From Dehalococcoidia bacterium UBA1151 (lineage in GTDB: Bacteria > Chloroflexota > Dehalococcoidia > Lucifugimonadales > Lucifugimonadaceae): 5,261 nucleotides of DNA. Location of the stretch: contig DBZV01000116.1 of assembly GCA_002311865.1 (NCBI GenBank), positions 46,061 through 51,321 on the forward strand. Direction: 5' to 3'. How positions within the stretch are numbered: position 1 is the stretch's first letter; each line of letters begins with the position of its first letter. The position numbers and the translations under genes were made by a program. This document shows, in pieces, positions 1-5,261 of this stretch. The notes under the pieces are model-generated. The model saw only the letters and a program-made list of their open reading frames with translations. It searched no databases and was not told where the DNA came from.

Positions 1-1
1 C

Positions 2-1246
2 AACGCCTTGCTCAAGACGCTGGAAGAGCCGCCCCAACACGTAATCTTCGTGATGGCGACGACCGAGAGCGACAAGGTTCCTGCAACCATCATCTCGCGC
101 TGCCAGCGGTACGACTTCCGCCGTATCGCCAACCAGGACGTGGTCGACCGACTGAAGCACATTGCCGATGCCGAAGGATTTACGTACGAAGAAGACGCCC
201 TCCAGATGATCGCCCGCGTGGCATGGGGTTCGCTTCGTGATGCACTGAATCTGCTTGAACAAATTGCAATCTCATATCAGGGCAACGTCACTGCTGAGTC
301 AGCCCAGGAGCTGCTCGGCCTTGGCGACACCGGCGCCAGCATCGCCCTCGCAAAAGCTCTCCTCAATCGCGACGCCGCCGCCGGACTGGCTACGGTCAAC
401 GAGCAGGCATCTGCGGGCCGCGATCTGAAAGCGCTGCAGTCGGCAACCATCGAAACATTGCGCGCTGCTCTGCTGATCAAAACCGGCGTGGACGACGCGC
501 TGAGCCACCCCGTTGAGGTTGTTGACGCAATGCGCGAGGCCACGAAGAGCGTCGATCTTGACCTCGTGCTCCAATCTCTCTCAGCAATCAGCGAGACGAA
601 ATTCCGCGACGACTCTTCTTCACCACTGCCACTGGAACTCGCGGTCGCCAGAGCCGTAGCGACGCCGAAGTCCGACGGATTGCCGGAGCGCACAACTGCC
701 GCGGCACCAGCACTAACCTCTACGCCAACGCCTCAACAGCCCGCTCGCGCCACGGCAGCAGCCACGCAGCGAACACGGCCCCCCGCTCCACCAACCCAGC
801 CAGCTACCACTCAGCAACCGGCTACAGAGCATTCACCAACGACCACACCCTCCACGGCCTCACCAAAGAAGGCGGTCGACGAGCGATGGGATCAGGTATT
901 GCGAGCCCTCGCCAGGACGAAAGGCAAGAAATTCGTACTCGGCGGACTTTTGCGCGGGGTCGCTTCCCACGAGGTGGTCGGAGAGGAGATGATTCTCCGG
1001 TTCACCCACAACTCCAATGCCGAACGCATGGCGGAGGAACTGGCCGACCCACGCGGCAGGACGGCCGTTGAAGATGCGGTAGAGGCGGCATTCGGCGTAA
1101 AGTTGGCCGTCAGAGCACAATACGGTACGGGCGATTCGCACGGCGAGGGAGCACCTCCGAAGCCGACCGATAGCCCGCTGGTCAGGGCGGCAATGGCGAT
1201 GGGCGCCCGCATAATTGAAGACAGCAACGCCGATACAAGTCAGTAA
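2..1246 (+). CDS. dnaX: DNA polymerase III subunit gamma/tau, C-terminal part (5' truncated by window edge)
   Basis: Clamp loader AAA+ ATPase subunit that loads the sliding clamp and joins the polymerase cores in the cytoplasmic replisome. The frame is open from base 2, so the gene begins outside the window; by comparison with E. coli DnaX roughly 135 N-terminal residues are missing (Walker A, zinc site, Walker B). Seen here (N at base 2 = residue 1): the signature NALLKTLEEPP at 1-11, sensor 1 ATT at 19-21, the SRC motif with the arginine finger at 32-34, and sensor 2 GSLRDALNLLEQ at 76-87. The helical oligomerisation domain follows to about 219. Residues 220-289 (bases 659-868) are a Pro/Thr/Ala/Gln-rich linker. 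A tau-like C-terminal domain follows at about 290-376, and the tail contains PLVRAAMAMGARIIED. The TTG at 8 is an internal leucine, not a start. First gene of a dnaX-ybaB-recR operon. No A-rich slippery heptamer was seen, so a separate gamma form is not predicted. Confidence 0.95.
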   Translation, partial: NALLKTLEEPPQHVIFVMATTESDKVPATIISRCQRYDFRRIANQDVVDRLKHIADAEGFTYEEDALQMIARVAWGSLRDALNLLEQIAISYQGNVTAESAQELLGLGDTGASIALAKALLNRDAAAGLATVNEQASAGRDLKALQSATIETLRAALLIKTGVDDALSHPVEVVDAMREATKSVDLDLVLQSLSAISETKFRDDSSSPLPLELAVARAVATPKSDGLPERTTAAAPALTSTPTPQQPARATAAATQRTRPPAPPTQPATTQQPATEHSPTTTPSTASPKKAVDERWDQVLRALARTKGKKFVLGGLLRGVASHEVVGEEMILRFTHNSNAERMAEELADPRGRTAVEDAVEAAFGVKLAVRAQYGTGDSHGEGAPPKPTDSPLVRAAMAMGARIIEDSNADTSQ

Positions 1247-1257
1247 GGCAAGCCACT

Positions 1258-1566
1258 ATGAACAAGAAAATGATGTTGCAGGCCCAGCAGATGCAGGCCC
1301 GCATGGGAAAAATCCAGGAAGAGATCGCTGAGTCGCGCACAGTGGCATCAGCTGGCGGTGGCGCGGTCAAAGTCACCGTTATAGGTGGCACAAGGTTGGA
1401 GTCAATCCAAATCGATCCTGAAGTCGTTGACGCGGAAGATGTTGAGATGCTTGAGGACCTCGTACTCGCCGCCGTGAACGAAGCTATGGATGCGGCCCAG
1501 GCCAGCGCATCTGAAAAGATGAGTGCAATCACCGGCGGCCTCAACATTCCAGGATTGAGCTTCTAG
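1258..1566 (+). CDS. ybaB: YbaB/EbfC family nucleoid-associated protein
   Basis: A 102-residue protein of the YbaB/EbfC family, small dimeric DNA-binding proteins of the nucleoid whose genes commonly sit between dnaX and recR. The sequence shows a Met/Gln-rich N-terminal helix with QAQQMQARMGKIQEE at about 8-22, then GGGAVKVTVIGG (33-44) leading into the beta strands. The acidic helix with DAEDVEMLEDLVLAAVNEA is at about 58-76, and the C-terminal GLNIPGL is typical of the family. Length is normal. The ATG lies 11 bases after the dnaX stop; AAGG at 1245-1248, overlapping that stop, is a plausible ribosome binding site 9 bases upstream, implying translational coupling. Function in this organism is inferred only from the family. 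Confidence 0.93.
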   Translation: MNKKMMLQAQQMQARMGKIQEEIAESRTVASAGGGAVKVTVIGGTRLESIQIDPEVVDAEDVEMLEDLVLAAVNEAMDAAQASASEKMSAITGGLNIPGLSF

Positions 1567-1572
1567 CCCCGC

Positions 1573-2202
1573 ATGCCGTCAGATTTCGCACCATCCGCTT
1601 CGCCGGTTGTTGCTCGCCTCATCGACGCGTTTCGCAAGTTGCCTGGCATCGGCCCAAAAAGTGCCCAGAGGCTTACATATCACATGATTCGCATGCCCCG
1701 TGAAGAGGCGCAGGAGCTTGCGGAGGCGCTCGTGGCCGTCAAAGACAAGATCGTGCTCTGCGAAATCTGCCAGAACATCGCTGAACAGTCGCCCTGCGAC
1801 ATCTGCTCCAATGACCGGCGCGATCAGACCCGCATCTGCATCGTCGAAGAGCCGCTCGATGCACTCGCAATCGAGCGGACGCGGGCCTACTCCGGTCTCT
1901 ACCACGTGCTCCACGGTGTGATTTCGCCGGTGAATGGGATTGGAGCCGACGACCTCAAGTTGAAAGAACTCCTCGGAAGATTGCGCGATGGCATCGTGGT
2001 GGAGCTGATCCTCGCGACCAACCCGAACCTCGAGGGCGAGGCGACGGCGATGTACATCCAGCGCCTGATCTCACCATTGGGCATCACGGTAACCCGCCTC
2101 GCCCGCGGCCTCTCAGCCGGCGCCGATCTTGAATACGCAGACGATACAACTCTGACCCAGGCGCTTGAAGGCCGGTCGGAAGTCGTGTCCGGCAAGGGCT
2201 AA
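1573..2202 (+). CDS. recR: Recombination mediator protein RecR
   Basis: Complete 209-residue RecR, which acts with RecO (and RecF) to load RecA on SSB-coated single-stranded gaps in recombinational repair. Domains in order: helix-hairpin-helix LPGIGPKSAQRLTYHMI at 23-39; a zinc finger with Cys 63, 66, 75 and 78 (C-X2-C-X8-C-X2-C); a Toprim domain with ICIVEEPLDALAIERT at 88-103; YHVLHGVISP..GIG at 110-124; ELILATNPNLEGEATA at 144-159; and the family-typical C-terminal DLEYADDTTLTQALEGR at 185-201. All hallmark residues are present, and the length is close to the usual 195-205 with a slightly longer N- and C-terminus. The ATG follows the ybaB stop by 6 bases. No good Shine-Dalgarno is visible at normal spacing (AGGA at 1551-1554 is too far), so translation probably depends on coupling to ybaB. 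Last gene of the operon. Confidence 0.96.
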   Translation: MPSDFAPSASPVVARLIDAFRKLPGIGPKSAQRLTYHMIRMPREEAQELAEALVAVKDKIVLCEICQNIAEQSPCDICSNDRRDQTRICIVEEPLDALAIERTRAYSGLYHVLHGVISPVNGIGADDLKLKELLGRLRDGIVVELILATNPNLEGEATAMYIQRLISPLGITVTRLARGLSAGADLEYADDTTLTQALEGRSEVVSGKG

Positions 2203-2262
2203 ACCCGCAGTAGATTGTTCACGGGTACACCACCTGTGTTGAAGATGCGTCTGCAATCCTGA

Positions 2263-2346
2263 CTCTCCCACATCCTTTTAGCTGAGGGTGTGTTGGGGAG
2301 AAGGTTTCCTGAGGCTACTCGAAGGGTTCGCTCTCCCCAACACACC
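2263..2346 (+). repeat. Three-armed repeat able to form two mutually exclusive hairpins
   Basis: Arm A (2263-2275, CTCTCCCACATCC) can pair with arm B (2286-2300) through a 10-base loop, with 13 pairs including two G-U and a 2-base TT bulge. Arm B (2287-2300, GGTGTGTTGGGGAG) also pairs perfectly over 14 bp with arm C (2333-2346) through a 32-base loop that holds a smaller CGAA-GGG-TTCG hairpin at 2320-2330. Arms A and C are thus imperfect direct repeats competing for B. It lies between the recR stop and the RraA-family gene. No T run follows either hairpin, so it is not a classical intrinsic terminator. It may be a remnant of a dispersed palindromic element or a leader structure; the sequence alone does not decide. 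Confidence 0.6.
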
Positions 2347-2373
2347 ATACATCATCCGGATATGAATCCCCAC

Positions 2374-2379
2374 GGAGAG
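2374..2379 (+). promoter_or_regulatory. Ribosome binding site of the RraA-family gene
   Basis: GGAGAG with the GGAG core at 2374-2377, six bases before the ATG at 2384. It is the clearest Shine-Dalgarno in the window and fixes the start of this gene. Confidence 0.7.
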
Positions 2380-2383
2380 CCCC

Positions 2384-3105
2384 ATGCCCGACTTCCCAAC
2401 TGTGACAGACGCTCAACTCGAAGGCCTGCGACAGCTCGACACGCCAACGATCTCAAACTGCCTTGAGCGACTGCCTCTCCGGGCATGGACCGAGGGCTAC
2501 ATGCGCCCTGAGATCCGCTCCATTTACCCAAAGCAACCAACCAGAGTTGGCTATGCCGTCACCCTGACGATGTCCGCCGCCCGGCAATCCACCAACCCAA
2601 CATCACGCCGCGACTACTGGGAAGGCATCCTTGCCATCCCCGCACCGCGCCTGATCGTCGTCCACGACCGTGACTACCCCAACCCCACCGGCTCCTACTG
2701 GGGCGAAGTGCAGGGCAACATCGCAAAAGCGCTGGGAGCGGTCGGAGCCATCACCGACGGCGGAGTCCGAGACCTCAACGAGGCCGAAGCGATCGGCTTC
2801 CCTTTCGGGGCCAAGGAAGTGCTCGTCTCGCACGCTTACGTCACCCCGAGCTGGCCAATGAACCCGTCGACGTAGGTGGAATCACCGTCAATCCCGGTGA
2901 CCTGATGGCTGCCGACCTCCACGGAGTAATCAACGTCCCCATCGACGCAGTAGCCGATATCCTCAAAATCTCTGAACTTGAAGCCAAACGAGAAGTCTAC
3001 GTGATCGGCCTGTGCCAGAGCGGCGAAGAAGTAACCCCCGACAAGCTAGAAGAAGCCTTCGCTAAAGGGAATGCAGTCTTCGAGGGGTCAGGCGCGGCGT
3101 ATTAG
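2384..3105 (+). pseudogene. RraA family / HMG-CHA aldolase-like protein, interrupted by a -1 frameshift
   Basis: Frame 2384-2875 encodes the first part and ends early at a TAG; the rest of the protein continues in the next frame, from about 2848 to the TAG at 3103-3105. Adding one C to the C run at 2844-2847 gives a continuous 240-residue protein reading HAYVTPELANEPVDVGG across the junction, a normal length for the family. Family signatures: YWGEVQGNIAKALGAVGA at 105-122 with the Gly-Glu pair 107-108, then DGGVRD at 125-130, whose Arg-Asp pair corresponds to substrate and metal ligands of Mg-dependent HMG/CHA aldolases. VSHAYV (148-153) and VNPGDLMAADLHGVINVP complete the fold. Known members cleave 4-hydroxy-4-methyl-2-oxoglutarate or related oxo-acids, or (RraA proper) bind RNase E; the substrate here cannot be told. 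Either a real pseudogene or an assembly error in a homopolymer. It has its own ribosome binding site and is separated from recR by 181 bases. Confidence 0.85.
2905..3105 (+). CDS. C-terminal fragment of the frameshifted RraA-family protein
   Basis: The ATG at 2905 opens 66 codons, but its frame is in fact open and homologous-looking further upstream, to about base 2848 (ELANEPVDVGGITVNPGDL). The ATG is an internal methionine of the RraA fold, in the stretch PGDLMAADLHGV, with no ribosome binding site of its own. It is listed only because an automatic gene caller would report it as a separate small protein. It should be read with the upstream part as one broken gene and is unlikely to be translated usefully alone. 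Confidence 0.5.
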   Translation: MAADLHGVINVPIDAVADILKISELEAKREVYVIGLCQSGEEVTPDKLEEAFAKGNAVFEGSGAAY

Positions 3106-3139
3106 ATGGACGCAACACGACGTGATCGACAATGTGCTT

Positions 3140-3167
3140 CCCCTAGGGGCAACCCCGGTAGTTGCCC
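3140..3167. terminator. Palindrome plus hairpin between convergent genes, possible bidirectional terminator
   Basis: CCCCTAGGGG at 3140-3149 is a perfect 10-base palindrome. Overlapping it, GGGCAAC (3147-3153) pairs with GTTGCCC (3161-3167) around a 7-base loop. The position in the 83-base gap between two converging genes suits a transcription stop for both strands, but neither side has a T run, so this is a weak call. Confidence 0.3.
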
Positions 3168-3188
3168 GGTTCGGAAACGGCAGGGACC

Positions 3189-4649
3189 CTACTCCCCCTC
3201 CAGTTCATGCAGATAAACCAGATCCTGCCCGAACGCCTCCGACTCACCACCCACCAGATCCAGCTGCCCGCGTCCCATCACCGCCTGTGTTGAGCCGTCG
3301 CGCTCCGGCTCGGTGTAACGGTCGAACCACTCCTGTAGCTGGGCTCGCAACGCATCAATCGACCGCTGAAAAGCAGGGTTATCGATCTCATTGGACGTCT
3401 CATCCGGGTCACCTTCAAGATCGTAAAACTCATTCGGACCTTCCGGATAGCGATGCACGTACTTCATCGCGTCAGTGCGGATCATGCGCGTCGGGCCGTA
3501 CTCGTCCAGAACCACCACCGGCCGATCTGGGCCCAGCGACTCGCCACTGAGCAGCCGAGCAAAGCTTCGGCCCGGTAGGCTCTCCGACTCTGGATTCGAC
3601 AGGCCAACGTAGTCCAGCAGCGTCGGCATCAGATCGTAGTGGCTGAGCAACTCAGAATTCACCTCGCCCTCTGGCACATGACCCGGACGCGACACCAGCG
3701 TTGGCACTTTGGTGGCGGTATCAAACATGTTCGGTGGGTACGTCCCGTTGCCCTTGCCCCAGATGCCGTGGTGGCCCATATTTATACCGTTGTCCGCAGT
3801 AAACACGATTAAAGTGTTCTCCCTTAGACCGTTCGCCTCCAGCCAGTCGATCAGCCGCCCGATATTGGCGTCCATCGCGGTGATCGCAGCGAAGAAGCCG
3901 CTCAAGACCACCCGCCGTTCTTCCTCCTTCCCGCCTATCTGTGGGTACTCCTGCTTAGCGAGTTGGTTCGGGTGGAGCGGGTCCCACCGGACCGACTCAA
4001 ATGCGCAGTTGTCGTAGTAGTCGTCATACAGTTCAGCGGGGTGCTCATGGCGCTCCCACGGTGCATGCGGCGCGGTGTAGTGGACGTTGAGCGAGAATGG
4101 CGTTTCTGAGGCACGCTGCGACTCCAAATAGCCGAGCGCGTTGTCCGTAATCACATCGGTCACATAGCCTTCGGCGGTATACAGATCATCGTCCCGAAAC
4201 ATGGGAGCACTGTAGTAATTGCCCGCTCCGGTGGCGTGTACTTCCCAGAACGAGAACCCGCACTGCGGCGTGGCTGAGTCGCCGATGTGCCACTTACCGC
4301 TTAGCCCGCACTCATAGCCGCCATCGGCAAGGATCTCCGTGTACGCAGTTCGGCCAGCAAGATACTCGATGGTCTTGCCATCGTCCGGCAGCTTCGTTGA
4401 GTTACCAGCCCTCAGAAAATCCAGCACACCGTGCTGCGAAGGAATCTGTCCGGTCAGTATCGACGCCCGCGCAGGCGAGCAGACGGGTGACGCGCAGAAG
4501 AAATTCTCAAACCGAATCCCGGTTGCGGCCAGCCGATCGAGGTTGGGCGACCGAAGTTCAGATGTCCCTGCGCAGTTCATCGCCCACGCCCCCTGATCGT
4601 CGCTCAGAATGAACAGAATGTTGGGTCGATTGGGATTAGTGCTTGCCAC
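3189..4649 (-). CDS. Type I sulfatase (sulfatase-like hydrolase, alkaline phosphatase superfamily)
   Basis: Complete 486-residue enzyme expected to hydrolyse a sulfate ester through a formylglycine residue. Motifs: NILFILSDDQG at 10-20 with metal-binding Asp 17-18; CSPARASILTG at 57-67, the Cys-type sulfatase signature, with Cys57 to be oxidised to formylglycine and Arg61; GKWHIG at 118-123 (Lys119, His121); HYTAPHAPW at 190-198 (His195); TADNG at 284-288 (Asp286, Asn287) and GKGN with Lys299. The C-terminal EFYDLEGDPDETSNEID at 407-423 is typical of bacterial choline-sulfatase/arylsulfatase relatives. No signal peptide or membrane segment is visible, so it is probably cytoplasmic and would act on imported substrate; the substrate is unknown. 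Start is GTG at 4649; the first ATG (Met23) lies inside the conserved fold and no in-frame ATG was seen in the stretch of upstream codons I read. No strong Shine-Dalgarno. Convergent with the RraA-family gene and divergent from the GIY-YIG gene. Confidence 0.95.
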   Translation of the reverse strand: MASTNPNRPNILFILSDDQGAWAMNCAGTSELRSPNLDRLAATGIRFENFFCASPVCSPARASILTGQIPSQHGVLDFLRAGNSTKLPDDGKTIEYLAGRTAYTEILADGGYECGLSGKWHIGDSATPQCGFSFWEVHATGAGNYYSAPMFRDDDLYTAEGYVTDVITDNALGYLESQRASETPFSLNVHYTAPHAPWERHEHPAELYDDYYDNCAFESVRWDPLHPNQLAKQEYPQIGGKEEERRVVLSGFFAAITAMDANIGRLIDWLEANGLRENTLIVFTADNGINMGHHGIWGKGNGTYPPNMFDTATKVPTLVSRPGHVPEGEVNSELLSHYDLMPTLLDYVGLSNPESESLPGRSFARLLSGESLGPDRPVVVLDEYGPTRMIRTDAMKYVHRYPEGPNEFYDLEGDPDETSNEIDNPAFQRSIDALRAQLQEWFDRYTEPERDGSTQAVMGRGQLDLVGGESEAFGQDLVYLHELEGE

Positions 4650-4791
4650 AGAATCTCGCGATCGGAATGGTGATGAAATATCGTCAAGGCGATGATTGTA
4701 GCGGTTAGAAGAAACGATGTGGCGGATCCACTTGTAAGGTTTGCCACGGCGCTCTTAATTTTAGTGGACAGACGTGCAACACTGCGCACAA
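4650..4791. promoter_or_regulatory. Divergent intergenic region, likely holding promoters of both flanking genes
   Basis: Separates the sulfatase (-) from the GIY-YIG gene (+) and is more AT-rich than the genes around it. On the - strand TACAAT (4700-4695) matches a sigma-70 -10 box at 5 of 6 positions, about 46 bases upstream of the sulfatase GTG, but with no good -35 partner; TTGACG lies at 4687-4682. On the + strand TTGTAA (4732-4737) and TTAATT (4755-4760), 17 bases apart, are a poor -35/-10 pair. The region as promoter-bearing is inferred from gene orientation; the individual boxes are weak. Confidence 0.4.
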
Positions 4792-5091
4792 ATGCACGAC
4801 CGAAAGCGTTATTACGTCTACATTCTTGCCAGTACATCTCGCACAATTTACGTGGGAGTAACGAGTAATCTCACAGCCAGGGGCAACGCGCATCGAACAC
4901 ACGTAATACGTGGCTTCACATCCAAATACAACGTGAATCGGCTCGTCTACTACGAGGAGACGACCGAGAGGGAAGCCGCGATCGCCAGGGAGAAACAGCT
5001 CAAGGGGTGGCGGAGGGATAAAAAAACAAAACTCATTCAAACCATGAACCCTGCGTGGCATGACCTGACGACTGAGTTGCTCACGGGCTGA
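4792..5091 (+). CDS. GIY-YIG nuclease family protein
   Basis: Small single-domain GIY-YIG protein of 99 residues from the ATG at 4792; a GTG at 4774 would add six residues (MQHCAQ). The ATG is preferred because family members usually begin just before the first strand, but neither start has a convincing ribosome binding site. The GIY-YIG signature is read as YYVYI...IYVGVTSNL (residues 7-24 from the ATG). The expected arginine follows in the first helix (LTARGNAH), then YYEETTEREAAIAREKQLKGW, which carries the metal-binding Glu region, and KKTKLIQTMNPAWHDL, a tail very typical of the short YhbQ/UPF0213-like branch. Known folds of this type cut DNA; the role of these stand-alone short proteins is poorly known. 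The lysine codons at 5020-5026 form an A7 run. The stop codon TGA (5089-5091) lies within the end of the downstream palindromic repeat. Divergent from the sulfatase gene; cytoplasmic. Confidence 0.9.
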   Translation: MHDRKRYYVYILASTSRTIYVGVTSNLTARGNAHRTHVIRGFTSKYNVNRLVYYEETTEREAAIAREKQLKGWRRDKKTKLIQTMNPAWHDLTTELLTG

Positions 5092-5143
5092 GATTCTTCG
5101 GCTCCGTTCCGGCTTTCGCCTTCACTGCGCTCAGAATGACGCG
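5088..5143. repeat. Palindromic REP-like repeat element overlapping the GIY-YIG stop codon
   Basis: The element begins CTGAGATTCTTCGGC (5088-5102) and ends GCTCAGAATGACG. CTGAG (5088-5092) is complementary to CTCAG (5130-5134), and ATTCT (5093-5097) to AGAAT (5133-5137). Inside, GGCTTTCGCC (5111-5120) reads on the - strand as GGC-GAAA-GCC, a GNRA-type tetraloop hairpin. On the - strand it reads GTCATTCTGAGCG...GAAGAATCTCAG, a form I recall as dispersed intergenic repeats in many environmental bacterial genomes; that is recollection, not a search. The only full copy in this window. Confidence 0.6.
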
Positions 5144-5148
5144 GCGGG

Positions 5149-5170
5149 GAGGATAGGCGATCCTCATTTC
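5149..5170 (+). terminator. Weak intrinsic terminator candidate after the GIY-YIG gene
   Basis: GAGGAT (5149-5154) pairs perfectly with ATCCTC (5160-5165) across a 5-base AGGCG loop, followed by ATTTC. The stem is short and the T tract is only three bases, but it is placed 58 bases after the GIY-YIG stop and could end that transcript. Confidence 0.3.
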
Positions 5171-5210
5171 ACACTGCCCACTCAAGATGCCAAACGGATC
5201 CACACACAAT

Positions 5211-5261
5211 CGCGTCATCCCAGCCGCTGCCGCCACCAACCACCCACCACCGCGTCATCCC
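5211..5261. repeat. Two exact 11-base direct repeats, CGCGTCATCCC, 40 bases apart
   Basis: CGCGTCATCCC occurs at 5211-5221 and again at 5251-5261, where the window ends. The reverse complement of the right end of the upstream element (5135-5143) reads CGCGTCATT, sharing CGCGTCAT with both copies. The two copies may therefore be the starts of further members of the same family facing the other way, the second continuing beyond the window. The segment between them (CCGCTGCCGCCACCAACCAC) is simple and C-rich, with no gene. Confidence 0.45.

Noticed and set aside
277..693. A 138-codon open frame on the - strand inside dnaX
   Set aside because: Ala/Ser/Arg-rich translation with no recognisable domain, lying wholly under the conserved dnaX frame.
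860..940. Possible programmed frameshift site in dnaX to make gamma
   Set aside because: AAAGAAGG and GAAAGGCAAGAAA were checked; none is the A-AAA-AAG type heptamer and no stem-loop or quick out-of-frame stop design was apparent.
2354..2361. ATCCGGAT palindrome upstream of the RraA-family gene as an operator
   Set aside because: An isolated 8-base palindrome is expected by chance at this length and has no second copy nearby.
3071..3550. A 159-codon open frame on the + strand overlapping the end of the RraA region and the sulfatase
   Set aside because: It is antisense to the conserved sulfatase C-terminus, is Pro/Arg/Ser-rich low-complexity in translation and has no family motif: a shadow of the high-GC opposite strand.
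4650..4657. AGAATCTC left of the GIY-YIG gene as a partner copy of the downstream repeat
   Set aside because: Only eight bases match; the bases on either side do not resemble the element, so it may be chance.
5018..5031. A7 run in the GIY-YIG gene as a programmed or phase-variable slip site
   Set aside because: It encodes conserved lysines in the usual place for the family, and the gene reads intact through it; a slip would only alter the short tail.
4604..5061. Open frames on the - strand across the sulfatase start, the divergent gap and the GIY-YIG gene
   Set aside because: They contradict the well-supported genes on both sides, and the Cys-rich translations show no family motif.
5144..5261. 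Start of a CRISPR array because of repeats spaced at 40 bases
   Set aside because: Only two 11-base copies, the intervening 29 bases are low-complexity, and no cas gene or leader is present.

Overview
The window looks like a piece of a bacterial chromosome of moderately high GC. A conserved replication and repair cluster on its left is followed by accessory metabolic genes and, at the right edge, a small nuclease gene embedded in repeated DNA. No replicon marker, phage gene, transposase, tRNA, rRNA or CRISPR array was seen. The mix of an RraA/HMG-aldolase-like protein, a type I sulfatase without a signal peptide, a GIY-YIG protein and GTCATTCTGAG-type palindromic repeats reminds me of uncultured Chloroflexota (SAR202 or Dehalococcoidia-like) genomes. 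That is inference from gene style, not a proven assignment.

Left third (1-2202, + strand): the 3' part of dnaX (clamp loader tau/gamma subunit, cut by the window edge), then a YbaB/EbfC nucleoid-associated protein gene, then recR. The gaps are 11 and 6 bases, so these three are almost certainly one operon. DnaX assembles the replicase, and RecR works with RecO/RecF to load RecA at gaps.

Middle (2203-3188): a 181-base gap carries a three-armed repeat that can fold into two mutually exclusive hairpins. It is followed by an RraA-family (HMG/CHA aldolase-like) gene on the + strand with a good ribosome binding site. This gene is broken by a one-base loss in a C run near 2844-2847; restoring one C gives a normal 240-residue protein. 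It converges on the next gene across an 83-base gap containing a perfect palindrome and a small hairpin.

Right third (3189-5261): a complete type I sulfatase on the - strand (GTG start) with the formylglycine motif CSPAR, and a divergent + strand GIY-YIG endonuclease-domain gene whose stop codon lies in the left end of a palindromic repeat. The last 170 bases hold that repeat, a weak terminator-like hairpin and two exact 11-base direct repeats that share a core with the repeat end. The GIY-YIG gene plus repeats is the part most likely to be something poorly described; the evidence here is only suggestive.
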